Positions 25,249-33,158 of a DNA stretch of 64,000 nucleotides are shown piece by piece. Each line of letters starts with the position of its first letter. Positions within the stretch are counted from its first letter, which is position 1. A model generated the notes under the pieces. It was not told the origin of the DNA. It made no database searches and saw only the letters and a list, made by a program, of their open reading frames with translations. The stretch comes from Streptomyces nymphaeiformis (GTDB lineage: Bacteria; Actinomycetota; Actinomycetes; Streptomycetales; Streptomycetaceae): NCBI RefSeq assembly GCF_014203895.1, contig NZ_JACHJY010000017.1:1-64000 (forward strand), written 5' to 3'. Position numbers and translations under genes: made by a program.

Positions 25249-26660
25249 CCGTACTCCTGCAGATCGGGCGGCGGCCCCCGGACGTCCCGGTACAGGCCAC
25301 GAGCCCGCTGCCGGCCGGGCCCGGAGCGCAGGTGCGGGCCTTCCGGAGTGCGCACGGGGCCCATCTCTTCGTCGCCGACGGCAGCCGTCTGTACGACCTG
25401 CCCGAGGCGACGGCGGTCCGGCTGGAGGAGTGGCTCTCCGCCTCGGAGGGCTCCCTCGACGAGCTGGGGCGCACGCTGGACCTCCCGCTCTGGGGGGCAC
25501 CGCGGATCGACGGCACGCCCCTCGCACCGCCTCCGCTGTCCTCGATCTCCCTCAACGTGATGCAGGCCTGCAATCTGAGCTGCGGTCACTGTTACGCCGA
25601 CGAGGGCCGGTTCGGGGGAAGCGCCCGGGCGATGCCCCGGGCCACCGCGTACGCGGCGGTGGACCGGCTGCTGGCCGAGGCGGCGCCCGGCTCGGACGTC
25701 GTCGTGGGCTTCATGGGCGGCGAACCGCTGCTCGCCCGCGACCTGGTGCACGAGGTGGTCCGGTACGCCGTCCGGGCGGGGGCCACCACCGGGCACCGGG
25801 TCCGCTTCGCGATCACCACCAACCTGACGACCGTACGGCCCGACGACGCTGCACTGTTCGCGGAGCACCCGTTCACCGTCACGGTCAGCCTGGACGGCGA
25901 CCGGACCGGCCACGACGCCCTGCGCAGGGCGCCCGGCGGAGCCAGCGCATACGACCGGCTGCGGGCCGGGCTCGACACGCTCGCCCGCCACGGCCGCCCC
26001 CGCCACCTCTCCGCGCGCGTCAGCGTCACCCCGTACACCGGCCGCCTCCTGGACATCCTGGAGCACGGCATCGCGCTCGGCTTCGACGAGGTCGGGTTCG
26101 GTGCGGTGGTCAGCGCCCCGGACCCCGCGTACGAGATCACCACCGAGGCCTTCGCGGGCTTCCTCGAGCAGATGACCGCCTGCGGCGAACGGGCCCTTGC
26201 AGAGCTGTCGGCCGGCCGCGCCTACCCGTTCGGCAACTTCCAGACCGCCATGGAGCAGCTGCACCGGGGCGCCCACCGCCCCTACCCCTGCGGGGCCGGC
26301 GCGGGCTACCTCAGCGCCTCCGCGGAAGGGGGCCTCTACGCCTGCCACCGGCTGGTCGACGACCCCGCCTTCGCCATGGGCTCACTGGCCGCCGGACCCG
26401 ACACCGCCACCCGGCAACGGCACCTGGCCGAACGCCACGTGGACCGGCAGGAGCCCTGCCGGTCCTGCTGGGCCCGCTACCTGTGCGGCGGCGGCTGCTA
26501 CCACGAGGTCAGCCGACGGGGCCGGCCCGGCTGCGACTACATCCGCGGCTGGCTGTCCTTCTGCCTGCGCGCCTACGTCGAACTCGGTCAGGCCGCACCC
26601 GAGTTCTTCGAGCAGCGGTCCGCGGCGGCCCCGCTCACGAGCAGTGCCAGCACCGTCTGA
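25245..26660 (+). CDS. Radical SAM/SPASM maturase, QhpD-like
   Basis: 471 aa from GTG 25245 (GTGA coupled). N-terminal 90 residues form a small binding domain (FRSAHGAHLFVADGSRLYDL). The radical SAM motif is C109-x3-C113-x2-C116 in QACNLSCGHCYAD, followed by FMGGEPLL (GGE) and TVSLDGDRTGHD. The C-terminal SPASM region has YPCGAGAGYLSASAEGGLYAC and EPCRSCWARYLCGGGCYHEV, wording I associate with QhpD, which forms thioether bonds in the small subunit of quinohemoprotein amine dehydrogenase. It probably cross-links Cys to a carboxylate side chain, or otherwise modifies a neighbouring gene product, most likely the 26681 protein. Confidence 0.85.
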   Translation: MTVLLQIGRRPPDVPVQATSPLPAGPGAQVRAFRSAHGAHLFVADGSRLYDLPEATAVRLEEWLSASEGSLDELGRTLDLPLWGAPRIDGTPLAPPPLSSISLNVMQACNLSCGHCYADEGRFGGSARAMPRATAYAAVDRLLAEAAPGSDVVVGFMGGEPLLARDLVHEVVRYAVRAGATTGHRVRFAITTNLTTVRPDDAALFAEHPFTVTVSLDGDRTGHDALRRAPGGASAYDRLRAGLDTLARHGRPRHLSARVSVTPYTGRLLDILEHGIALGFDEVGFGAVVSAPDPAYEITTEAFAGFLEQMTACGERALAELSAGRAYPFGNFQTAMEQLHRGAHRPYPCGAGAGYLSASAEGGLYACHRLVDDPAFAMGSLAAGPDTATRQRHLAERHVDRQEPCRSCWARYLCGGGCYHEVSRRGRPGCDYIRGWLSFCLRAYVELGQAAPEFFEQRSAAAPLTSSASTV

Positions 26661-26680
26661 AGGCCTGAAGGAGCCCGTCC

Positions 26681-28567
26681 ATGCCCGACCTGCCGACTCC
26701 CACTGGGAAGATCCTCCCGCGCAACCTCACCGCGCGGGCCGACCACGTCGTACGCGGCAACCCCTCCAACACCCGCCCGGAGAGCGGGGTCGACAACTGC
26801 TTCCCGGGGCTCGAGTTCGACCAGCGCAACCTCGACAAGGCCTTCTTCCCCGGGATGCTCTTCGACTTCCACCGCTACAACGGTTCCCGGGCGCTGGAGG
26901 TGACCGGCGGGGTGGCCGCCGCCCACGGGCTGACCACGGCGGACCTGACGGGCGACAACCAGGTCTTCATCGGGGCCGTGTGCGGCCGGACCCGGGTGGA
27001 CCAGACCGACGCCCAGGTCGAGCCGGTCGACTGCCGTGAACGCGACGGCCTGGATGTCTGGCGGCAGGTGCACGATCTGCTGCCGGGCCCGATCGCCGTA
27101 CTCCTGCTGGGGCGCCAGACAACCGTCGCCACGCTCGGAGCCGCCGCGGTCGGCAACCTCAACGCCCTGCGCATGAGCGGTGAGAGCTTCGTCCGCCGTG
27201 CCCCCGACGGCCGGTTCCAGCTGGCCGTGCTGGTCTCGGACAGGGCCCGGTACCTGGACGAGAACGGGGTCATCGACCCGGAGGTGTACCAGCCGGGAGA
27301 CCTCACCCGCAGCCTGTGCGCCCCCTGGCAGTACGACTTCCGTGACTGCGGCTGCTTCTACTGGGCCGCCTCGAAACCCGACGTCACCAGCAATGCCGAC
27401 GAGAGCATCCCGCAGATGAACTTCCTGCGCGCGGACCGCACACCGGTCCCGGACCTCGATACGGACGCACTGGACCTCGGCAGCCCGCGCAGGCGGTTGG
27501 AGCTCGGCTACCCCCGGCTGATCTCCGACTGGCAGGTGCTGCCCGTGGTGCTCAACGACCGCGAGGACGACAGCATCGGCAACCCGGTGCCGCCCGACAT
27601 CCCGCTCCTCGACCGGGCGACCGTGATCAGCAGGCTCAAGTCACTGGCCACCGTCGAGCACGCACTGAGCGTGGAGTACCTGTACGCGCACTACTCGCTC
27701 AACGCCCCCAGGGAGCTGCCGGATTCGGCGAGTCGGCTGATGCGGCGGATCCACGCCGCGGCCTTCGAGGTGTTCGAGGTCGCGGTCGACGAGATGCGGC
27801 ACCTCCGCTGGGTGAACGAGGCCCTCGGCACCCTGGGCGAGAAGCCCGTCGTCGGGCGGGCGGCGGAGATCGTGCGCGACACGGTCCACCCCTTCGAGCT
27901 CCGCCCGCTGACACCCGCGCAACTGCAGTGGTTCATCGACGTGGAGGCCCCCAGCCAGCAGGTGGGCACCGGCCTCGACGGCATGTACGTCCAGCTGCAC
28001 CGGAGCATCACCAAGCAGCCGGACGTGTTTCCCGAGGCCGACAGGCTGGCCCACCTGATCAAGCTCGTCATCGACGAGGGCGAGGAGCACTTCCGTCGGT
28101 TCACCGCGGTGAAGGAGCACTTGGCGGGTCTCGATCCCCTCGTGTACCTGCGACCCCTGCGGCGGCCGGGCGCGCAGGACGAGCTGGGCCGGACGCTGCT
28201 CGACCTCAGCGACCGGTACTACGCGGCACTGCTCGGCACCCTGCAAGCCACCTTCGCACTCGGCGACCAGGCCGGTGGTCTGCTGATCGGCCAGGCCCGG
28301 GTCACGATGGAGAACCTCCACGAGATCAACCACCTCCTCGCCGCCCGCGGCATCGCGCCCCGCTTCACTCTGCCCCCGGCCTTCGCGCCGGGCGCAGGCG
28401 AGCTGCCGCCCGAGCTCGCCAACGGCCAGGCCACCAGGGAAGCGGCCATCGCGGCGATCGAGGCCCTGGCCACCATTCGGGAACTCGACGGGGACCTGCG
28501 GGACATGGCCAATAGTCAGCAGTTTGAAACCGCGGCTCTGCTGGACGTGCTGGACCTTCAGGGATGA
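26681..28567 (+). CDS. Fusion of CTQ-type oxidase-like domain with VioB-type ferritin-like domain
   Basis: 628 aa; GAAGGAG lies 8-14 bp before ATG 26681. Residues 1-260 contain DNCFPGLEFDQRNLDKAFFP and a Cys/Trp-rich stretch LCAPWQYDFRDCGCFYWAAS (Cys213, Trp216, Cys223, Cys225, Trp228). This is similar in wording to the PWQ-x-D-x-x-x-C...FWPA-x-x-P-x-x-V region of LodA, where Cys and Trp form the cysteine tryptophylquinone. Residues 310-560 form a ferritin-like domain (ATVEHALSVEYLYAHYSL, EVAVDEMRHLRWVNEALG, DEGEEHFRRF) like the iminophenylpyruvate dimer synthase domain of VioB/RebD/StaD. I infer an oxidase with a protein-derived quinone linked to a diiron-type helical domain. It is the likely substrate of the radical SAM and flavin enzymes. 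Confidence 0.65.
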   Translation: MPDLPTPTGKILPRNLTARADHVVRGNPSNTRPESGVDNCFPGLEFDQRNLDKAFFPGMLFDFHRYNGSRALEVTGGVAAAHGLTTADLTGDNQVFIGAVCGRTRVDQTDAQVEPVDCRERDGLDVWRQVHDLLPGPIAVLLLGRQTTVATLGAAAVGNLNALRMSGESFVRRAPDGRFQLAVLVSDRARYLDENGVIDPEVYQPGDLTRSLCAPWQYDFRDCGCFYWAASKPDVTSNADESIPQMNFLRADRTPVPDLDTDALDLGSPRRRLELGYPRLISDWQVLPVVLNDREDDSIGNPVPPDIPLLDRATVISRLKSLATVEHALSVEYLYAHYSLNAPRELPDSASRLMRRIHAAAFEVFEVAVDEMRHLRWVNEALGTLGEKPVVGRAAEIVRDTVHPFELRPLTPAQLQWFIDVEAPSQQVGTGLDGMYVQLHRSITKQPDVFPEADRLAHLIKLVIDEGEEHFRRFTAVKEHLAGLDPLVYLRPLRRPGAQDELGRTLLDLSDRYYAALLGTLQATFALGDQAGGLLIGQARVTMENLHEINHLLAARGIAPRFTLPPAFAPGAGELPPELANGQATREAAIAAIEALATIRELDGDLRDMANSQQFETAALLDVLDLQG

Positions 28568-29562
28568 GCCGCCCCGTCGAGATCGGCGGGGCCGGACTGG
28601 CGGAGCTGACCTGCGCCCGGCTACTGGCCGGGCGCGGGCACCGGGTCCGGCTGCCGCCGCCCGGGCCGGGCGCGGCGGGGGCGGGCGCCACGGGGGCTCG
28701 GCCGCTGCTGCTCGCCGGACCGGCCCTGGAGCTGCTGGACTCCCTGTGGGGTCCGGGACTCCTCGACGGGACCTGGGATGTGACGCACCGTCAGGTACGC
28801 TGGGGCGACGGGCCGCCGACCCGGTTTGCGCAGGCCGGCCGGGTGGTGGACGGAGCCGAGGTGGCCGTCCGCATGCGGGAGCGGCTGGCGGAGCACGGCA
28901 TGGACGAGGGGCGCACGGATCCGCCGGAGGGACCGCCCGGCTGGGTGGTGACCGCCCGTGCGGTGCCCGAACGGGCCGCCGGGAGGCGGCGGTTGCTGGC
29001 CGGGACGGCCCCGCTACTCCCCGGTGCCGACGAGCGCACCGCCGTCCTCGGCACCGCCGAATCGGGCTGGGCGCAGCTCACCCCGCTGGGGCGCGGCGCC
29101 GCCCTCGTACAGGCCATGGTGCCCGGTCCGGTCGGGGACCCCGTCACCCTGCTCGCCCGGCTGGCCGCCGAGACCGGTCTCGGGGCGCTCCTGCGCCACC
29201 CGCCCCGGGCCGCCGCCGCCGTCCCGGCCGCCCCGCTGCTGCACCCGGCCCCCGCGACGGCACCTGCCGAGGACGCCCCGGGCCGGCTGCTGGTGGGGGC
29301 CGGCGCCATCCGCTACGACCCCCTCAGCGGCACCGGAACCGCGCAGGCCCTGCGTACGGGCATCCTCGCCGCCGCCGTCATCGACGCGGCCGTGCGGGGG
29401 ACCGCGGCGCCCCGTGCGCTGTGCGCCCACTACGCCGCCCGGCTGCGCGCGGCCTACGTCGAACACCAGCGCAGCTGCGCCCGGTTGTACGGGAGCGCCT
29501 TCGCCGGACCCGCCTGGTCCGACGAACTCGACGGCGCCCGGAACGCCGTCGCGGTCGGCTGA
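28564..29562 (+). CDS. FAD-dependent monooxygenase-like protein (LodB/QhpG-like)
   Basis: 332 aa, ATGA-coupled to the preceding gene. N-terminal dinucleotide fold: VEIGGAGLAELTCARLLAGR (G-x-G-x-x-x form, with Glu where a Gly often stands). C-terminal FAD motif: RLLVGAGAIRYDPLSGTGTA, close to the GD-x-x-x-x-(D/T)P-x-x-GxG of PHBH-type and tryptophan-halogenase-type flavoproteins. LodB and QhpG, flavin enzymes needed to hydroxylate the Trp of CTQ, have the same overall organisation, so it may oxidise the Trp of the 26681 protein. It is short, and the middle is Ala/Pro/Arg-rich. Confidence 0.65.
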   Translation: MSRPVEIGGAGLAELTCARLLAGRGHRVRLPPPGPGAAGAGATGARPLLLAGPALELLDSLWGPGLLDGTWDVTHRQVRWGDGPPTRFAQAGRVVDGAEVAVRMRERLAEHGMDEGRTDPPEGPPGWVVTARAVPERAAGRRRLLAGTAPLLPGADERTAVLGTAESGWAQLTPLGRGAALVQAMVPGPVGDPVTLLARLAAETGLGALLRHPPRAAAAVPAAPLLHPAPATAPAEDAPGRLLVGAGAIRYDPLSGTGTAQALRTGILAAAVIDAAVRGTAAPRALCAHYAARLRAAYVEHQRSCARLYGSAFAGPAWSDELDGARNAVAVG

Positions 29563-29605
29563 CTCCCTCGACCGCCTACGGGTCGCACGAGGGGCGCCAG
29601 GTCAA

Positions 29606-30049
29606 GTGTGGCAGGAGGTCCCGCCACTGCTGTTCGGGGATGCCGACGACCCCTTCCAGGGCGTCATCCCACCGGAGTACATCCCCCACCGGATCACCAT
29701 CCCCACGCTGGAGGAGATCCACGCGCTCAAAGAGGTCGGGTCCAAGGCTCTCGTCGTCATCATCGACCTGGTGTCCGGGTGTGGGCACCGAAACGGAGAG
29801 GCGTTCGCAGCCAACCTCGAAGGGATGGTCGCGGACGGCGTGTACCGCATCACCGAGAAGATCGAGGGGAAGACCCGCCAGCGTTCCCGCTCAAGCACCG
29901 CAGGGCCGGCGACTTCCGCAAGGTCCCCGTGCCGGCCACTGTCCGGGAGTCCCTCCTCAGCTACGCACACGACGTCGGCGCGGACCAGAATGGCTTCCTC
30001 CTGCGGACTCAGCGCAGCGCCTACTGGGCACACACGCGCTCGACTACCA
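29606..30049 (+). pseudogene. Tyrosine integrase remnant, frameshifted
   Basis: Two plus frames together give an integrase middle part: IPHRITIPTLEEIHALKEVG ... VVIIDLVSGCGHRNGEAFA in one frame (box I-like R-N-G-E), then, after a shift near 29888, FPLKHRRAGDFRKVPVPATV and VGADQNGFLLRTQRSAYWAH in the other. The catalytic Tyr region is missing because the sequence runs into an IS end palindrome at 30053. It is a second, different integrase from the one at 20277, placed on the opposite side of the LodA-like operon. Confidence 0.75.
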
Positions 30050-30052
30050 CTA

Positions 30053-30096
30053 AGCCTTTTCCAACCTCACGCTGAGGCGTGAGGTTGGAAAAGGCT
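30053..30096. repeat. Perfect 20-bp palindrome made of two IS ends
   Basis: AGCCTTTTCCAACCTCACGC (30053-30072), loop TGAG, then its exact reverse complement (30077-30096). Each arm is the right end of the IS family in this window (compare 10317-10338 and 48104-48125). Two right ends are joined head to head with nothing between, which could be left by an aberrant transposition or an inverted pair deletion. It could act as a terminator in RNA. Confidence 0.8.
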
Positions 30097-30417
30097 CCCT
30101 ACGTTGTCCTGCGGGATGTGGTGAGCCCTTCGTATGGTTGACCCGCCCAGGGGTGCCGGGTGTGGTTCAACTGGCTGCTCCACAAGGGCTCCGCGACGAC
30201 GCCAAGCCCTGAGGACATTCCACCACCCCCGAGTCGCCCTCCTCGACGCCCCTCCCACATCGGCTGAACCGTGGCGCAGCTCGTCCTCGCGGTTGACGTT
30301 CTGCCGCGTCGCAGGAGATTTCGAGCACACGCCAAGATCCGGGCCATTCCCGGACCACCAGGCTTGCGGGGAGCGTCAGCACCAACATCTCCGCAGGCCA
30401 GCGCCTCGTAACTCCTG
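30097..30417. other. Region without recognised gene
   Basis: About 320 bp between the IS palindrome and ALDH tail B. No protein resemblance found in six frames and no start with a ribosome binding site. Confidence 0.35.
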
Positions 30418-30480
30418 TACCACCAGCACACGAAGAATCTTCTCGTGTCGTACTCGCCGAAGAAGCTCGGGTTCTTCTAG
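30418..30480 (+). pseudogene. Aldehyde dehydrogenase 3' end (remnant B)
   Basis: YHQHTKNLLVSYSPKKLGFF followed by TAG: the last 20 residues of an AcoD-type ALDH, almost the same as tail A at 20114 but with synonymous changes throughout (CTT CTC GTG TCG versus CTA CTG GTG AGC). It is therefore an independent copy, not a recent duplication. A related terminator follows, and about 45 bp further a stretch CCCAGTTC...CCCAC...GACCAG...CTTCCGG is shared with the sequence after tail A. Confidence 0.8.
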
Positions 30481-30493
30481 GGGGGCACGAAAA

Positions 30494-30529
30494 GGGCGCC
30501 TGACCTGGGTTTTTGCCCGACAGGCGCCC
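30494..30529. terminator. Hairpin terminator behind ALDH tail B
   Basis: GGGCGCCTG (30494-30502) pairs with CAGGCGCCC (30521-30529) around ACCTGGGTTTTTGCCCGA, which can itself pair GGG/CCC. It is a diverged version of the 20125-20164 terminator. Confidence 0.75.
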
Positions 30530-30701
30530 ACTGGCCGCGCCGACCAGCGTGAGAAGGGTTATGCGGTATAATCCCCAGTTCCTCCCACTGCTGTCCCACT
30601 CCTGACCAGCCCTTCCGGTCCATGCCGGCGTCGGCGCGATGCTCACCGCCCGTGTCGACTACGAGATCCACTACGCGAACATCGCCGACCGCAACAGGTG
30701 T

Positions 30702-30737
30702 GCACCTCGAGTCAGGGTGTCCGCTGACCCGAGGTGC
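30702..30737 (-). terminator. Terminator of the phospholipase D gene
   Basis: GCACCTCG-A-GTCAG and CTGAC-C-CGAGGTGC form a 13-pair stem with one A-C mismatch and loop GGTGTCCG. It lies 24 bp beyond the phospholipase D stop on the minus strand. Confidence 0.75.
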
Positions 30738-30761
30738 GCCGAGGTGCCGGTCTGGCGGGCG

Positions 30762-32348
30762 TCAGCCCTGGCAGACGCCGCGCGTGTAGTCGTACGTCGC
30801 CGTCGCCTGCGAGTACTTCCACTGCGGCGCGAGCAGCCCGTCCGCCAGCTGGCGTGCGGCGGCGGGGCTTTCGATCACGTAGCCGAAGTCCTGGAGCCAG
30901 GAGGGGTACAGGTTCTTCGAGCCGATGTAGAAGGCCGAGTCGTCCACCGAGACCAGCTTGTGGTGCTGGGCGTACGGCTTGCCGTCCGCCCACATCGGCT
31001 TGTCCGAGGCGCGGAAGGTCGCGAGCTGCAGGTTCTGGCACATCGCGGCCCTTGCCTTCGGCACGTCACCGGTCAGGGCCGTGAGGCGGCCGCGCAGGGC
31101 GTCGCTCACCTCGGACAGCGACTTGATCTGCGAGTAGCCACCGCTGCCGATGGTGCCCCGGTTGGCCGGGTCGCTGACGACGATGCGCACCTTCACACCG
31201 GCGGCGAGTTTCGCGGCGAGGGTGTCGTAGAGCCGGATGTCGTAGCGGGGCAGCGGCGGGCAGGTCGCGTTCAGGTCCTGCTGCGAGATCTCGACGTGCT
31301 CGGTCGCGCTCGCGACGAGGGCCCGCAGGGCGCTCTCCTCCGGGTTGACCGTGTCGTAGTCGCGGTCGGCGTTGGTGTAGTCGTGCACGCCGAATCCGCA
31401 GGTGGTGTCGGAGGCCGTCGGCAGGACGGGCCGGAACGACGAGGACGGGTCGCTCTGTCGGATCCCGACGCCGAGGCCGCCGACCGCGAGGGCGGGGATG
31501 TCGCCGCCGGTGGGCGGGGCGGCGGGCCGGGGCAGGGTGGGCAGGCAGCCCGCGCCGTTGGAGGAGGCGAACCAGACGGCGGTCCAGTTGTTCTTGTTGC
31601 GGCAGGTCCAGTCCCACAGCGTGTCGAGATAGCGTCCGGCGGAGCCCGCCGCCGGGCCGGACAGCGCGAGGTCGACGTCGTTCACCGGGTGGGTGGTGTC
31701 GAGGTAGTCGTTCTTCCAGCTGTTGATGCCGCCGGTGACCACCGAGTTCCCGTCCACCACCACCAGCTTGGAGTGGTTCCAGGAGAAGCCGGTCTTCGAC
31801 GTCGTCATCGAGGCCACGTCGAGAGTGACGCTCGCGGCCGCCGGACCCAGCTTGTCCACCAGCTCGTCGCGGTAGGCGGACGGAACCACGTTGGCGTGGT
31901 AGATGGGTGCGGCGCCGACCAGTATGCGAACCTGAAGCCGGTTGCCCTTCTGCGCGGCCTCCTTCAGGCCGGCCACGATCGCGTCCTGGAAGGCTCCGTC
32001 GGGGAACGGGGCCAGAGTGGATATGTCCACGCTGTACCGGGCGTTCGCGATGTCCTCGCGCACCTTCTCCAACAGGCGCCGGGAGCCCGAACGGTCGGTG
32101 CAGGTGGGATCGCCCCAGCAGCCGGGGGTCTGGAGCAGCCAGTCGAAGCCGCCGGGGGTGGAGGCACCCAGCCGGTTCCCCGTCGTGCGCTCCCAGACGG
32201 ATCCCTCCAGGCCCGGAGAGACCTGACGCAGGGACTGCTCCACCGCGTCCAGGTGCGGAGTGGGCGCGTCGGCGAACGCCGGGGCAGCGGACAGCAGGAG
32301 GGCGGAGAGGGCAAGCGGAAGGGCCGTCGTGCGGATGGTGCGGGCCAA
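30762..32348 (-). CDS. pld: Secreted phospholipase D
   Basis: About 528 aa. Start taken at TTG 32348 (LARTIRTTALPLALSALLLS), where AAGGAAC precedes at the right distance and a typical signal peptide with an AFA cleavage site follows. An in-frame ATG at 32453 would add 35 residues of charged sequence before the signal. Two HKD motifs: NHSKLVVVDGNSVVTGGINS and QHHKLVSVDDSAFYIGSKNL. The length, the Cys pairs (GCWGDPTC, CGFG, CPPL, CQN) and the SVDISTLAPFPDG block are those of the Streptomyces secreted PLD (EC 3.1.4.4), which hydrolyses and transphosphatidylates phospholipids outside the cell. Monocistronic. Confidence 0.9.
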   Translation of the reverse strand: MARTIRTTALPLALSALLLSAAPAFADAPTPHLDAVEQSLRQVSPGLEGSVWERTTGNRLGASTPGGFDWLLQTPGCWGDPTCTDRSGSRRLLEKVREDIANARYSVDISTLAPFPDGAFQDAIVAGLKEAAQKGNRLQVRILVGAAPIYHANVVPSAYRDELVDKLGPAAASVTLDVASMTTSKTGFSWNHSKLVVVDGNSVVTGGINSWKNDYLDTTHPVNDVDLALSGPAAGSAGRYLDTLWDWTCRNKNNWTAVWFASSNGAGCLPTLPRPAAPPTGGDIPALAVGGLGVGIRQSDPSSSFRPVLPTASDTTCGFGVHDYTNADRDYDTVNPEESALRALVASATEHVEISQQDLNATCPPLPRYDIRLYDTLAAKLAAGVKVRIVVSDPANRGTIGSGGYSQIKSLSEVSDALRGRLTALTGDVPKARAAMCQNLQLATFRASDKPMWADGKPYAQHHKLVSVDDSAFYIGSKNLYPSWLQDFGYVIESPAAARQLADGLLAPQWKYSQATATYDYTRGVCQG

Positions 32349-32560
32349 TGCGGTTCCTTGCTTGGGGGGGGTGGCTCGGGCCAAGGGCTCCGCGGAGGGG
32401 GCCTCGACCTTGATCAACTCACGTAAGTTACCAGTGCGTATCTCCTGGTTCACCCCAACCCACGCTACTTTCAGTCATATTCGCGCCCTGCGCCGTCGTC
32501 GAGGCTTCCCCGCCACGGCCCGGTCGTGGCCCGATCGCGGCGCGGCCGTGAAAGCCGGTC

Positions 32561-32960
32561 TCAGGGGCGCCCCTGGTCCAGCAAGACACAGACGAACTCC
32601 TCCTCGGCCGCCCGCATGATGTCCTGGAGCGCCTGGCTCCGGCTGCAGTCGGACAGGCCGCAGGTGTGCTGGAGGAGCCGGCGCAGCGTCACCGCGTGCC
32701 AGGCGGCGGGAAGGCGGGGCAGCGGTTCGCCGGTCGTGTCGTGAGGGCCAGGGCACGCCGGTCCACCAGGCTGAGGGCCACCGCCCCGCTGAAGGCCTTG
32801 GCCGCACTCGCGATACGCATGTGGTTCCCGGTCCGGGGTGGGCGTCCTGTACCCACCCCGGCCGTGCCGGCCCGACGGATGCGGGCACGTGTCGCCTCCT
32901 CAAGCGCGGCGATGGACGCCCGGGCGCGACGGGGGCTGGTGCACCCGGCGTCGGCGCCCT
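32561..32960 (-). pseudogene. Serine hydrolase (beta-lactamase / D-Ala-D-Ala carboxypeptidase family), decayed
   Basis: Minus strand, two frames. First GNHMRIASAAKAFSGAVALS, with the SxxK active-site motif, then VDRRALALTTRP. After a frameshift: HAVTLRRLLQHTCGLSDCSR followed by SQALQDIMRAAEEEF and a stop at 32561. The LRRLLQHTSGL block is the hallmark of class C beta-lactamase-like esterases and carboxypeptidases. Everything after it is missing. Nonfunctional. Confidence 0.7.
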
Positions 32961-33013
32961 CCCCCACTTCCGCTGTCCGGCCGGGCGGCCTCTACGTCAT
33001 CCGGCCCTGAAGC

Positions 33014-33127
33014 GTGGTCGAGGACATGCCCGCCGGCGTCATCGGATTCGAGTGGATGACGCCCGGCAGGACGAAGGCCTTCCCGCTCGCGGCGCGCGAG
33101 GAGGTGCTCGCCCGGGTCGCCGGCTGA
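33014..33127 (+). pseudogene. Short C-terminal fragment, unknown family
   Basis: GTG 33014 reads VVEDMPAGVIGFEWMTPGRT followed by KAFPLAAREEVLARVAG and TGA. It looks like a genuine protein C-terminus, with a coherent sequence and GC3 pattern, but there is no ribosome binding site and no upstream continuation. Family not recognised. Confidence 0.35.
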
Positions 33128-33158
33128 GCGCCCGGCCAGGGCCTGGACGCCCGGCCGG

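Noticed and set aside
30053..30096. Interpretation as an ordinary intrinsic terminator
   Set aside because: The arms match the IS right end base by base, so an IS origin explains it better, although it might still terminate transcription.
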